From Rhodococcoides fascians A25f (GTDB lineage: Bacteria > Actinomycetota > Actinomycetes > Mycobacteriales > Mycobacteriaceae), in NCBI RefSeq assembly GCF_000760935.2, contig NZ_CP049744.1, positions 3,007,501 through 3,071,500 of the forward strand: a stretch of 64,000 nt of DNA, given 5' to 3'. Below the pieces are notes generated by a model, which saw only the letters and a list, made by a program, of their open reading frames with translations, had not been told where the DNA came from and did no database searches. This document shows positions 13,698 through 23,114 of this stretch, one piece after another; within the stretch, counting starts at the first letter, position 1, and each line of letters begins with the position of its first letter. The translations under genes were made by a program, and so were the position numbers.

Positions 13698-14531
13698 TCA
13701 TGTCGCGTCGGGAGCGTCGACCGTCTCGTCGGGCTCGGCGTCGTTCGGCCCGTCCTCCGCGAGGATGCGGTACATGGACTTCCGCGCCTCGACGAGGATG
13801 TCGGCAGCCTGTTCGACCTGTCGGGACGTGCCGACTCCGGCCACCTGGCCGGCCGCACCCATCAACTGTCCGATGAGTGCGCGCAGATCCCGTGCGTCGA
13901 AACCGACCGAATCGGCGACGTCGTCCCACGGACTGCCCAGGTCCTCGCGATGCTGCTCGATGTGCGATCGCCCCTCATCGGTGAGAGCTGCCGTCTTGCG
14001 TCCGGCCACCTTGTCGATGAGAACCAGGCCCTCGTCCTCGAGCTGAGACAGAGCCGGATAGATCGAGCCCGGGCTCGGCTTCCAGGTGCCGTTGCTCTTG
14101 TCGGCGATCTGCTGAATGAGCTCGTATCCGTGCATCGGACGCTCCTCGAGCAGCAGCAGGATTGCCGCACGCACATCTCCGCGTCGACCTCGCCCTCCTC
14201 GACCCCGACCTCGGCCGAAATCTGCATTCGGTCCGAAACCACCAGCCCCGAAACCGCCGGCACCGAAACCGGGCCGCATGCCCTCGCGGCCGCGTCCGAA
14301 CCCACCTCCTGCACCGCGCCTGCCGCGTTCACCGTGTCCTCTCTTTCCGCGTCCTCGCTCTCGATGACCGCCCTCGTCCACCGGGACGTCATCGTCGGCC
14401 TGAGCAACCCACATCTGAAACGGTGCGCCGCGCATGTGCGCACGTCCGTTTCCACTGCCTGCGAACGGCCCCATCCGGGGGCCTCCGCGGCGTCCGAATT
14501 CGTGTGCGAATCCTTCGAATGCGTAGTTCAT
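13698..14531 (-). CDS. PadR family transcriptional regulator with Arg/Gly-rich N-terminal extension
   Basis: A 277-residue regulator. The winged-helix PadR domain (about residues 118-195) reads [20 protein letters not shown], then [20 protein letters not shown]. The C-terminal part (about 200-260) is the helical dimerisation region. Unusually, about 115 residues precede it, including a low-complexity stretch of RGR, GGFG and GAGGFG repeats. ATG 14531 has an AGGAG box. A palindrome just upstream is a likely autoregulatory operator. The regulated target is unknown; the divergent GGDEF gene is the obvious candidate. Confidence 0.88.
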   Translation of the reverse strand: MNYAFEGFAHEFGRRGGPRMGPFAGSGNGRAHMRGAPFQMWVAQADDDVPVDEGGHRERGRGKRGHGERGRRGAGGGFGRGREGMRPGFGAGGFGAGGFGPNADFGRGRGRGGRGRRGDVRAAILLLLEERPMHGYELIQQIADKSNGTWKPSPGSIYPALSQLEDEGLVLIDKVAGRKTAALTDEGRSHIEQHREDLGSPWDDVADSVGFDARDLRALIGQLMGAAGQVAGVGTSRQVEQAADILVEARKSMYRILAEDGPNDAEPDETVDAPDAT

Positions 14532-14545
14532 GTCGTTCTCCTATG

Positions 14546-14573
14546 TATCGATTGACATTTCGACGATATATCG
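14546..14573. promoter_or_regulatory. Candidate PadR operator
   Basis: A perfect 10-bp palindrome CGATATATCG lies at 14564-14573, with a second ATCGAT palindrome at 14547-14552, both within 45 bases of the PadR start in an A/T-rich island in otherwise GC-rich DNA. PadR repressors commonly bind ATAT-containing palindromes over their own promoters. Assignment is by position and symmetry only. Confidence 0.5.
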
Positions 14574-14732
14574 GCAATACAGTTTACGCAAGATCCCGAG
14601 TCCGATTCCTTCTTTTCGACACCGATGAGCCCATGGACAACAGCCACCTCTCGGTACGATGAATCGGCCGGTCCGAGCCACCGATCACAGCGCCCGGCGG
14701 GGCGGCGCTCGCTCACGAACGAGGAGGGCCGC

Positions 14733-16478
14733 ATGGCCGGATCAGCGGGGCGACGGGTTGTCGTCGTGCTCGGCTGCGTTCTCGCCGTCGTCCTCCTGGT
14801 CGGATCCGGCGTTCTCGGCCACCGCATCTCGGTGCTGATCGACGACGTCGCACAGCTCGCAGGCGGAATCGCCGCGACGGTCGTCTGCGGCCGGACAGCC
14901 AGGAGTCGGACGGGTTCCGAACGCCAGTGGCGCGTGCTGATGGCCGCGGGAATGGCGTGCTGGAGCGCAGGCATGGCGGTATGGGCCTTCTACCGATCCG
15001 TGCTCGACATGCCGCTGCCGACCGCATCGGTCGCAGACGTCGGGTTCTTCCTTTTTCCCGTCTTCGCCGTTCCCGCTCTGTTCGCCTTCGTGGGAGTGTC
15101 GCCCCGACGAGCGGCCGCAGGTGCCCGCCACATCTGGCTCATGTCGCTGCTCGACGGTGCAGTCGTCGTGGGATCACTCTTCGTTCTGTCATGGGCCACC
15201 GTGCTCGGTGCGGTCGTGCACTCGTCGGAGTCCGAACCCATCGAGTTCCTGGTGGCCGTCATGTACCCCATCACCGATCTGGTTCTCGTCGCCATGATCG
15301 TGCTGCTCATCGTGATTCCGACCATCGCGGCGCGGTACAGGTCACAGCTCACCCTGCTCGGTGCAGGAATCCTGATGCTGGCGATCTCGGACAGCATCTA
15401 CGCGTACCTGGTCGCAATCGGGGCAGAGTTCATGCCCGTCCTGACGGACGGCGGATTCATCGCCGGCACCGCGCTCATCGCGCTCGCGGCCGCCACACCG
15501 AGAACCGTCGACAACGGCCCTTCGGTGTACATCCCCTCGACATACGGCCCTTCGACCTACAACCCTTCGACGCCCGGCCAGGAACCCACTGCGTTTGCCG
15601 GCACGGACAGCATTGCCGGTGAACGAACGCAGATGCTGCTGCCCTATGCGCTCATGGGCGCCATCGGCATCGTGCTGGCGGTTCTGCGTGTGCTGACCGG
15701 CACCCTCGACTCGACGGTCATCGTGCTCGGGGTTGCGGTGGTGCTGCTCTCGCTCGTCCGACAGATGATCACCTTGATACAGAACGACAACCTGCTCCGT
15801 AGCTTGACTCTGGCTCGGGACGAGCTGACCTACCGCGCGCACCACGACGGACTGACCGGACTGCTCAATCGATCGTCGTTCGACGAACACCTGCGCGCAG
15901 CGGTGAACGACGCCCGAGCGGGCCGGAAGAGCGCAGTCCTACTGCTGATCGACCTCGACAATTTCAAGAGTGTCAACGACCGATTCGGGCACGGCGGCGG
16001 CGACGAACTGTTGATCGAACTCGCACGCCGACTCGACAGATGCGTGGGCGAGGGTGTGGTGGCGCGTTTCGGCGGCGACGAGTTCACCGCCTTGGTCCAC
16101 GCCGACCTCGACACCGGGCGCGCCACAGCAGCGCGCATCGCCGAAGCTATGCGCACTCCCCATGAAATCGACGGGCATCCGGTCTCGGTCGGCGCGTGCG
16201 TCGGTGTCGTGCAGATAGGCCGCACAACCGGCGTCGACCCCGAAGACACTGCACCACGAACCACCGGTGTCGACGAGGACGAGCTGATGCGGCTCGCCGA
16301 TCGCGCGATGTATCGGGCCAAACATGAGGGGAAGGCCGGGGTCTACGGCTACGACGCCGTGGGCACGCTCAGCCGAGTACCGATGGACATCGATCAGGAC
16401 AACCTGGGTACCAAACCGAAAATGGTTGCAGGAGAACCAGATCCGGCACGGTTGATGGGACCGCCGACCAGAACGTAG
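14733..16478 (+). CDS. Membrane-bound diguanylate cyclase (GGDEF)
   Basis: A 581-residue protein predicted to make cyclic di-GMP. The N-terminal half has about nine or ten hydrophobic segments forming a membrane sensor domain. A short linker of four xPS(T/V)Y repeats (15516-15575) lies between membrane segments. The C-terminal GGDEF domain opens HDGLTGLLNRSSFDEHL and contains ARFGGDEFTALV at residues 447-451. No EAL domain is present and the RxxD inhibitory site is not at its usual spacing. ATG 14733 is preceded by GAGGAGG. The last 85 bases overlap the cyclase-family gene on the other strand. Confidence 0.92.
   Translation: MAGSAGRRVVVVLGCVLAVVLLVGSGVLGHRISVLIDDVAQLAGGIAATVVCGRTARSRTGSERQWRVLMAAGMACWSAGMAVWAFYRSVLDMPLPTASVADVGFFLFPVFAVPALFAFVGVSPRRAAAGARHIWLMSLLDGAVVVGSLFVLSWATVLGAVVHSSESEPIEFLVAVMYPITDLVLVAMIVLLIVIPTIAARYRSQLTLLGAGILMLAISDSIYAYLVAIGAEFMPVLTDGGFIAGTALIALAAATPRTVDNGPSVYIPSTYGPSTYNPSTPGQEPTAFAGTDSIAGERTQMLLPYALMGAIGIVLAVLRVLTGTLDSTVIVLGVAVVLLSLVRQMITLIQNDNLLRSLTLARDELTYRAHHDGLTGLLNRSSFDEHLRAAVNDARAGRKSAVLLLIDLDNFKSVNDRFGHGGGDELLIELARRLDRCVGEGVVARFGGDEFTALVHADLDTGRATAARIAEAMRTPHEIDGHPVSVGACVGVVQIGRTTGVDPEDTAPRTTGVDEDELMRLADRAMYRAKHEGKAGVYGYDAVGTLSRVPMDIDQDNLGTKPKMVAGEPDPARLMGPPTRT
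15516..15575 (+). repeat. Four 15-bp repeats encoding xPS(T/V)Y in the GGDEF protein
   Basis: Consecutive 15-base units translate as GPSVY, IPSTY, GPSTY and NPSTP. They form a Pro/Ser/Thr/Tyr-rich loop between hydrophobic segments of the membrane domain. Confidence 0.75.
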
Positions 16479-17245
16479 GCACCTGTGGCCGGGATGGACT
16501 CCAAATTGGTCAGGTTCTCCAAGCTGATCCGACGCCTGTCGTAGAGCTTGACCGACACCGGGTAGGTCTCGTCGTTGCCAAGATCGGGCCCGAAGGTATC
16601 GGTGCCGAGCGCTCCTCGATCTGCGAGCTTGCCCGTGTCGATCAGCCACTGAGCCGCCTCCGCCGAGAAGCCGGGTTGGTGTGTCACACCGTCCGCGTCT
16701 GCGTTGGCGTACGCGTCGGTGCCCCAACGCGACGACCATCCGGTCCACGCAATGACGGCCGCCCCCGCCGGAATTGGTCCATGCACGGCTTCCCAGCTCT
16801 GCAGATCTGCGACCGTGACGGCGTAGTCTGCGTCGGCCGCCGCCTGCTCGCGGATATCGATCTTCACCGCGGGCAGAAACAGGTCTTGCGGATCGAGTTG
16901 GTCGGCGGTCAGTCCACCCTCCTGAAAATGCGCGGGCGCTCCCCAGTGGGTTCCGGTGTGCTCGCCTTCCTTGACGTACTGGAGGTAGAACCCGTCCTCG
17001 GCGACAGTGAACGCCGTCTCGAGAGTGAACTCGGGATCGCCGGGAAAGATCGGAGTGAGAGCCGGATCGTTGACGTGCGACAGAGACACGATCTGCAGCA
17101 GGCGATCCAACGGAACGGCAGGCCCGGCAGGCTGCGCCGAGCCGGTACCGGGCAGGGCGTCGGCGGTGGCAGGCGCAACCAGCCTTGCCCCCACCAGCAC
17201 TGCCACACCTGTCGTCACTCGGCGAAACAGCTGCCTTCTCTTCAT
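16394..17245 (-). CDS. Secreted cyclase-family (kynurenine formamidase-like) protein
   Basis: A 283-residue protein of the metal-dependent cyclase family (PF04199 type). The N-terminus MKRRQLFRRVTTGVAVLVGA looks like a twin-arginine or Sec signal, with cleavage near ATADALP. The family motif HxGTHxDxPxH appears as HTGTHWGAPAH: the histidines are kept but the Asp is Gly, so metal binding may be altered. The C-terminus VGGPINRAGSGSPATIF is family-like, so the 85-base overlap with the GGDEF gene is real coding sequence on this strand. It follows priA after 80 bases; substrate unknown. Confidence 0.85.
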   Translation of the reverse strand: MKRRQLFRRVTTGVAVLVGARLVAPATADALPGTGSAQPAGPAVPLDRLLQIVSLSHVNDPALTPIFPGDPEFTLETAFTVAEDGFYLQYVKEGEHTGTHWGAPAHFQEGGLTADQLDPQDLFLPAVKIDIREQAAADADYAVTVADLQSWEAVHGPIPAGAAVIAWTGWSSRWGTDAYANADADGVTHQPGFSAEAAQWLIDTGKLADRGALGTDTFGPDLGNDETYPVSVKLYDRRRISLENLTNLESIPATGAYVLVGGPINRAGSGSPATIFGLVPRLS

Positions 17246-17325
17246 GTCCCCGACCCCACCTCTCGTCAGCGCCCCGTGCGCCTCCCCGACGCAACCTTAA
17301 GCCCTGCCGCACCCCGATGGCAGCA

Positions 17326-19350
17326 TCAACCGATCCGAATAGGATCTATCTGAATCCGCACTCCCGCACCGAGTTTCTTGGCACTGCGAGATGCCTGCGC
17401 AGCCGACAACGCCCGAGCCAGTGCCGCCCCGGTACTGCGGGGTACGCGTATCAGCAGCCGCTGCACATCACCGGAAAGCCCGTCCTCTCCGCTACTTGCA
17501 GGAGGGCGTTGGCCGTCCGGCAGATCGACCGGTCCGAGCACTTCCACTGCCTCGGGCAGGTCTGCACTCTCGACCAGCGCAGTGATCGCGTCGGTGGTGC
17601 CGTCGATCGCCGCAACGTGCACGGCCGGCGGAAAGCGAACCTCCACACGCTCGTCCAGCTGACTCCTCGCGTGCCACAACGGATCCCAGCGAACCAGAGC
17701 CTGCACGGTAGGTATTTCGGATTCGGCCACGACGACCACACGGCCACCGTCCGAACCCGGCCGCACCATGGCTGCGGCCGTCATCCACCGACGCAGCGTC
17801 TCCTCTGCGGCGCGCAGATCTGCGCGGCCGAGCAGTGCCCAGCCGTCGAGCAGCAACGCCGCGCCGTAGCCACCCTCGACCGTCGGCTCGGCACCCACCG
17901 TGGACACCACGAGCCCGGCCCCGGGACGGACCGAGTCGAGTACTGTCGCGCCGCCCGAATTGTGCACGGGAACACCAGGAAAGGCCCGCCCCAGTTCCTC
18001 GGCGGTTCGACCCGCACCGATCACGACTGCACGTAGGTTTCGCGAACCGCAGACCGTGCACCGATGCGCAGCGTCGGCGATTCCGCACCACGAACACGTA
18101 GGGCTGCTGGCACCGTCGCTGCCCGCAGCCGAGGGCAGCGCCAGCGGGCCGTTGCATCGACGACACCGCGCCGGATTCCGGCACTTCGCGCATGCCAGTG
18201 ACGGCACATAGCCCGCACGCGGAACCTGCACCAGCACAGGTGCGTCGGCCTTCAACGCCGCCCGAGCAGCCTCGAAGGCAATCGCCGGTAGTCGTGCCAC
18301 GCGAGCCGCTGGATCCCGCGCCAGAGCGTGGTCCGAATCGGCCAGCGCGACCACGTGAGGTTGACGCTCTCGGATCAGCTCACGCGGAGCCACGAGGTCG
18401 TGGGCCCAGCCGGAGTCGACGAGCGCTTCGGCCTCCGCCGTACGCGAGTGTCCACCGATCACCACCGCCGCCCCGGAGACGTGAGCACGGAGCAACGCCA
18501 CCTCGCGCGCGTGCGGATACGGGGACCGAGGCTCGGCAAAACTGTCGTCGCCGTCGTCCCAGATCGCGATCATGCCGAGCGTCGACACCGGAGCGAAGAC
18601 GGCACTACGCGTGCCGACGACGACCACAGGTCCCGATCGCAGACACCGTAGCCACTGCCGATACCGCTTGGCCGGACCCAGTCCGGCCGACAACGCCACA
18701 ACATGCTCGGCCCCGAGCAACCCCGTGCATGCCGCCTCCAGGCGATCGAGGTCGCGCTGATCGGGCACTATGACCACTGCGGACCTACCGCCTGCCACCG
18801 TCACCGCGGCCGCCTCGGCCAGACGAATCGACCATTGTTCGCCGGGCAGCGCCTGCCACACGGCTCGCGGGAGGCGGCCGGACGCCAGGGCATCGAGGAA
18901 ATTCGGGCCATGGGTATAGGCGGACCATGCCACGCGGTCGACGGCAGGCTCGTTCGGAGGATCGACGACAGGTGTGGCTTCCGCTTCCACCCGCGCGTGG
19001 CGGGCCGGTACGGCCAGACGCAGCACGTCCGCTCGTGTTCCGGCGTAGCGATCTGCAACCACCTCAGCGAGCTCGGCGATCTCGGGAGTCAGAACCCGCT
19101 CCGCGGACACCACCCGTTCGAGCCATCCGAGTTTGCCGTCATGGTCGGTCTCGGCCAGCCTGGCCACCACGAAACCGTCGACCAAACGGCCCGCGAACCG
19201 CACTCGAACGCGGACGCCGGGTTGCGCATCCGCACCGAACTCCTCGGGTACGAGGTAATCGAATTCGCGGTCCAGATGCGCCAGCGGCAACATCGGGAGA
19301 ATGCGAGCGATGGGAAGACTCGACGCCGCTACCCGTGCCGAGACCGCCAC
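17326..19350 (-). CDS. priA: Primosomal protein N' (PriA), actinobacterial form without helicase motifs
   Basis: Replication-restart protein. The 674-residue product has the 3'-end-binding N-terminal domain (LPLAHLDREFDYLVPEE) and two zinc-binding clusters (CAKCRNPARCRRC, CSWCGIADAAHRCTVCG). The usual GxGKT Walker A is missing (GGRSAVVIVPDQRDL in its place) and the DEEH box is replaced by IWDDGDDSF, so it is probably not an ATP-driven helicase. This degeneracy is known for actinobacterial PriA. GTG 19350 has an AAGGAGGTG box. It lies about 90 bases after metK. Confidence 0.93.
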   Translation of the reverse strand: MAVSARVAASSLPIARILPMLPLAHLDREFDYLVPEEFGADAQPGVRVRVRFAGRLVDGFVVARLAETDHDGKLGWLERVVSAERVLTPEIAELAEVVADRYAGTRADVLRLAVPARHARVEAEATPVVDPPNEPAVDRVAWSAYTHGPNFLDALASGRLPRAVWQALPGEQWSIRLAEAAAVTVAGGRSAVVIVPDQRDLDRLEAACTGLLGAEHVVALSAGLGPAKRYRQWLRCLRSGPVVVVGTRSAVFAPVSTLGMIAIWDDGDDSFAEPRSPYPHAREVALLRAHVSGAAVVIGGHSRTAEAEALVDSGWAHDLVAPRELIRERQPHVVALADSDHALARDPAARVARLPAIAFEAARAALKADAPVLVQVPRAGYVPSLACAKCRNPARCRRCNGPLALPSAAGSDGASSPTCSWCGIADAAHRCTVCGSRNLRAVVIGAGRTAEELGRAFPGVPVHNSGGATVLDSVRPGAGLVVSTVGAEPTVEGGYGAALLLDGWALLGRADLRAAEETLRRWMTAAAMVRPGSDGGRVVVVAESEIPTVQALVRWDPLWHARSQLDERVEVRFPPAVHVAAIDGTTDAITALVESADLPEAVEVLGPVDLPDGQRPPASSGEDGLSGDVQRLLIRVPRSTGAALARALSAAQASRSAKKLGAGVRIQIDPIRIG

Positions 19351-19443
19351 CGCACCTCCTTCTCGACTTCTTCCGACCTCGACAGACCTGGATGAACCGA
19401 GCCGGTGCGAGGGGAGGTACGTACTGGACCGTGTTCGCCCTGT

Positions 19444-20658
19444 CTACAGACCGGCCGCATCCCGGAGCTTGTCGGCCCGATCGGTGGACTCCCACGGCAG
19501 ATCGATATCGGTACGGCCGAAGTGGCCGTACGCCGCGGTCGGAGCGTAGATCGGCCGCAGCAGATCCAGGTCGCGGATGATGGCGCCGGGGCGCAGGTCG
19601 AACACCTCACTGATCGCCGCGCGGATCTTCACAGGATCGGTCTTCTCCGTGCCGAAGGTCTCGACGAACAGACCGACCGGCGCAGCCTTACCGATCGCGT
19701 ACGCCACCTGGACCTCGATGCGATCGGCGAGGCCGGCCGCGACGGCATTCTTGGCAACCCACCGCATCGCGTAGGCGGCGCTGCGATCGACTTTCGACGG
19801 ATCTTTACCGGAGAACGCTCCGCCGCCGTGCCGCGCCATGCCGCCGTAAGTGTCGACGATGATCTTGCGTCCGGTCAATCCGGCGTCACCCATCGGGCCA
19901 CCGAGCACGAACTTGCCGGTGGGATTGACCAACAGGCGCACGTCGGAGGTGTCGAGGGTCGGCACGTTCAACTCGGCCAGAACCGAACCCAGAACCTTCT
20001 CGCGAATGTCGGGTGTGAGCAGATTGTCGAGGTCGATGTCGGCCGCATGCTGAGTCGAGATCACCACGGTGTCCAGACGAACAGCGTTGTCGCCGTCGTA
20101 CTCGATAGTCACCTGAGTCTTGCCGTCCGGGCGCAAGTACGGCAGCACTCCACTCTTGCGAACCTCGGTCAGCCGCCGTGCGAGACGGTGGGCCAACGCG
20201 ATCGGCAACGGCATCAACTCGGGCGTGTCGGTGTTGGCGTACCCGAACATCAGGCCCTGGTCCCCCGCGCCCTGCCGGTCGATCTCGTCGTCGGACAGCC
20301 CTTCGACGCGAGCCTCGTGAGAATGGTCGACGCCCTGAGCAATTTCCGGAGACTGCGCACCGATGGCGACGTTCACCCCGCACGAGTTACCGTCGAAACC
20401 CTTTGCCGACGAGTCGTATCCGATCTCGAGGACCTTCTCGCGCACGATCTTCGGGATGTCGGCATACGCTGTGGTGTTGACCTCACCCGCAACATGAACC
20501 TGCCCGGTTGTGACCAACGTCTCGACGGCGACCCGGGCACGCGGATCCTCCGTGAGCAGAGCATCGAGAATCGAATCGCTGATGGCGTCACAGATCTTGT
20601 CGGGATGACCCTCTGTAACGGACTCGCTGGTGAAAAGCCGACTACCGGACGTGCTCAC
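19444..20658 (-). CDS. metK: S-adenosylmethionine synthetase
   Basis: Makes SAM from methionine and ATP. The 404-residue product begins [20 protein letters not shown]. Key motifs include [18 protein letters not shown], the [10 protein letters not shown] nucleotide site and the [19 protein letters not shown] loop. The GTG at 20658 has an AGAGGA box. It follows coaBC after 184 bases, the longest gap in this run, so a promoter of its own is possible. Confidence 0.97.
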   Translation of the reverse strand: MSTSGSRLFTSESVTEGHPDKICDAISDSILDALLTEDPRARVAVETLVTTGQVHVAGEVNTTAYADIPKIVREKVLEIGYDSSAKGFDGNSCGVNVAIGAQSPEIAQGVDHSHEARVEGLSDDEIDRQGAGDQGLMFGYANTDTPELMPLPIALAHRLARRLTEVRKSGVLPYLRPDGKTQVTIEYDGDNAVRLDTVVISTQHAADIDLDNLLTPDIREKVLGSVLAELNVPTLDTSDVRLLVNPTGKFVLGGPMGDAGLTGRKIIVDTYGGMARHGGGAFSGKDPSKVDRSAAYAMRWVAKNAVAAGLADRIEVQVAYAIGKAAPVGLFVETFGTEKTDPVKIRAAISEVFDLRPGAIIRDLDLLRPIYAPTAAYGHFGRTDIDLPWESTDRADKLRDAAGL

Positions 20659-20690
20659 GGACTTCCTCTCGACGCATGTTCCTGCCAGAC

Positions 20691-20707
20691 CCGGCGCCGT
20701 GCGCCGG
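20691..20707 (-). promoter_or_regulatory. Perfect 7-bp GC hairpin in the metK leader
   Basis: CCGGCGC and GCGCCGG flank a 3-base loop, 33 bases upstream of the metK start, in a 184-base gap with no gene. It is strong enough to form in RNA. I could not match the leader to a known SAM riboswitch class by eye. It could be a terminator of the upstream operon or a leader structure. Confidence 0.4.
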
Positions 20708-20842
20708 TCGGGCACTCCACGAAAATTGACGTTCCCTCGGTGTTATCGCCCCTGCCGGAACGTGGCAAACCTGATTTCTACGATCGGTACAGCAGGTGCC
20801 CAGCACAGTAGCCGGGACAACATCGCTCGTGCACCCTTGGCA

Positions 20843-22096
20843 TCATCGGGGATTCGAAGTCGGTCGAGGGCTCCTCGTATCGAGCATCTGCACCACCGAA
20901 TCCAGGACGCGGCTCGCGAGGAGAGCTTTCGAGCCCTCTCCCAATGCAGCCTCGGAACCATCGGCTCCGAGCAACCAACCGTCGTTGTGGTCCACCTCGA
21001 ATGCCTTGCCGTCACCGACCGCGTTCACCACGAGCAGATCGCAGCCCTTGCGTTCGAGCTTGGCCCGCGCGTATGTCAGCACATCGCCGTCTGCGTCGCC
21101 TGTCTCGGCGGCGAACCCGACGATGACCGTCGATGATTCGATGTCGCCGTCTCGTCGAGCTGCGACCAGGCCGGCGAGTATGTCGTCGTTACGGATCAAC
21201 GGGATCGAGGACGGCTCGTTCGCGCCCTTCTTGATCTTGCTTCCCGCGATGGACTCGGGGCGGAAATCCGCAACCGCGGCCGCCATGACCACTGCATCGA
21301 CGCCGACGGCATGTTTGCGAACAGCGTCCTGCATGTCCGAGGCGGTCTTGACGTTCACGACGTCGACTGCAGCCGGCGCGTCGAGGTCGCTGGTGTATCC
21401 GGCAACCAAGGTCACCTGGGCACCGCGCTGCGCGGCGACCCTGGCCAGCGCATATCCCTGCTTGCCCGAACTCCGATTACCCAAAAAGCGAACCGGGTCC
21501 AGGGGCTCACGGGTGCCTCCGGCGGACACCAGAACACGACGCCCCTCGAGATCTCGTGGGAGGGCATCGGCTCTCTCGCTCACGAGCATCGACAGTGCGA
21601 ATATCTCGTCCGGTTCCGGAAGCCGCCCCGAACCGGTGTCGCGTCCGGTCAACCGCCCGGACGCCGGCTCGATCACGTGTGTGCCACGCGACCGAAGCGT
21701 GGCAACGTTGGCGACAGTGGCCGGGTGCTCCCACATCTCGGTGTGCATCGCCGGTGCGAGAACAACCGGGCAGCGGGCAGTGAGAAGAGTTGCGGTGAGC
21801 AGGTCGTCCGCACGCCCTCCCGCAATCCGGGCCATCAGGTCCGCGGTGGCCGGTGCCACGACGACGAGGTCCGCCTCCTGGCCCAGACGCACGTGAGGAA
21901 CTTCCGGAACCTCCGCGAAGACGCCGGTGTGCACCGGCTGGCCGGAGAGTGCCTCGAACGTCGCACGTCCGACGAACTCGAGCGCGGATTCGGTCGGAAT
22001 CACTCGAACCCGATGTCCGCTCTCGGTGAAGCTGCGAATGAGCGAACAACTCTTGTAGGCGGCGATACCTCCGCCTACTCCGACGACGACATGCAA
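20843..22096 (-). CDS. coaBC: Bifunctional phosphopantothenoylcysteine decarboxylase / synthetase
   Basis: Coenzyme A synthesis: CoaB couples cysteine to 4'-phosphopantothenate, CoaC decarboxylates it using FMN. The N-terminal flavoprotein domain shows GVGGGIAAYKSC, VVVAPATADLMARIAGGRADD and APAMHTEMWEHP; the CTP-dependent CoaB domain shows VLVSAGGTREPLDPVRFLGN and SSGKQGYALA. It is 417 residues long. The start appears to be TTG at 22096 with AGAGGA 8 bases upstream; no in-frame ATG/GTG is available nearby. It lies 23 bases after rpoZ. Confidence 0.94.
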   Translation of the reverse strand: MHVVVGVGGGIAAYKSCSLIRSFTESGHRVRVIPTESALEFVGRATFEALSGQPVHTGVFAEVPEVPHVRLGQEADLVVVAPATADLMARIAGGRADDLLTATLLTARCPVVLAPAMHTEMWEHPATVANVATLRSRGTHVIEPASGRLTGRDTGSGRLPEPDEIFALSMLVSERADALPRDLEGRRVLVSAGGTREPLDPVRFLGNRSSGKQGYALARVAAQRGAQVTLVAGYTSDLDAPAAVDVVNVKTASDMQDAVRKHAVGVDAVVMAAAVADFRPESIAGSKIKKGANEPSSIPLIRNDDILAGLVAARRDGDIESSTVIVGFAAETGDADGDVLTYARAKLERKGCDLLVVNAVGDGKAFEVDHNDGWLLGADGSEAALGEGSKALLASRVLDSVVQMLDTRSPRPTSNPR

Positions 22097-22119
22097 GTCA
22101 GATGTCCTCTGTGAGGTTC

Positions 22120-22425
22120 TTATTCGCCTTCGGTGTGCTCGAGGAGATCTGCATGGATCTCTCGCAGTGCGATCGACAGCGGCTTCTCCTGCAGGCCTGG
22201 CTCGACCAGGGGTCCCACGTACTCAAGGATGCCGTCACCGAGCTGGTTGTAGTAGTCGTTGATCTGGCGTGCGCGCTTGGCTGCGTAGATGACCAATGCG
22301 TACTTGGACGAGGTGCGGGCAAGCAACTCGTCGATGGGCGGATTGGTGATGCCGAGCGGCGTGTCGTAGGCCGGCAGAGCGCTGCGTCCGTCGAAGTCGG
22401 AAACGGCCGCTGAAATGCTGCTCAC
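22120..22425 (-). CDS. rpoZ: RNA polymerase omega subunit
   Basis: A 101-residue RNA polymerase assembly subunit. The family core [20 protein letters not shown] followed by [16 protein letters not shown] is clear. It sits between gmk and coaBC, the usual actinobacterial order, with a 72-base gap to gmk. Confidence 0.95.
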   Translation of the reverse strand: MSSISAAVSDFDGRSALPAYDTPLGITNPPIDELLARTSSKYALVIYAAKRARQINDYYNQLGDGILEYVGPLVEPGLQEKPLSIALREIHADLLEHTEGE

Positions 22426-22497
22426 TGATGATCTCCTGAAATTGCATCGTTGGTGCTACGAACTAGCTGGTCGGGGCCTCGTGCGCCGTGGGAATGG

Positions 22498-23109
22498 TCA
22501 GCTGTTGCCGACCGACGACCTACCGACCAACAAGGATACCAACTGTTCGCACGAATGGTCGACATCGGTATTGACAACCACTGTGTCGAACTCGTCCTGC
22601 GCGGCCAATTCCACCCGCGCGGTCTCCAGTCGACGCTCCGTGGCCGCGCTTTCCTCGGTCGCGCGTCCGACCAACCGGGAGACGAGGTCTTCCCATGTGG
22701 GCGGAGCCATGAAGACCAGTAGAGCCTCCGGTTTGGACACGCGCACCGCCCGAGCACCCGCCAGGTCGAGCTCGAGCAGAACCGGGCTGCCCGCCTCGAG
22801 AGCGGCATCGACGGGCGCGGCCGGAGTGCCGGACCGCTGCAGGCCACCGTGGATGCTCGCCCACTCGAGCAGCTCGCCGTCCGCGATCATCCGGTCGAAC
22901 TCGTCGGCGGAGACGAAGTGATAATCCTGTCCGTCGGTCTCACCGGGTCGGGGTGATCGAGTCGTGACCGACACGCTGAACACGAGCTCGGGCAACGCCG
23001 CGCGCACGAGCCGAACGACACTGGACTTGCCGACGCCCGAGGGACCGGAGAGCACCACCAATCGACCCCGCTCGTTCGATGGGGCCGATGAAGTCGCAGT
23101 GTCACCCAC
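22498..23109 (-). CDS. gmk: Guanylate kinase
   Basis: Phosphorylates GMP to GDP. The P-loop [15 protein letters not shown] lies near the N-terminus, followed by the GMP-binding region ([30 protein letters not shown]). The start is GTG at 23109 (203 residues), five bases after the mihF stop; the frame remains open upstream through mihF but that part is not gmk-like. Confidence 0.94.
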   Translation of the reverse strand: MGDTATSSAPSNERGRLVVLSGPSGVGKSSVVRLVRAALPELVFSVSVTTRSPRPGETDGQDYHFVSADEFDRMIADGELLEWASIHGGLQRSGTPAAPVDAALEAGSPVLLELDLAGARAVRVSKPEALLVFMAPPTWEDLVSRLVGRATEESAATERRLETARVELAAQDEFDTVVVNTDVDHSCEQLVSLLVGRSSVGNS

Positions 23110-23114
23110 TGTGG

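Noticed and set aside
20659..20842. SAM riboswitch upstream of metK
   Set aside because: The conserved core of known SAM riboswitch classes could not be recognised; only one simple hairpin is evident.
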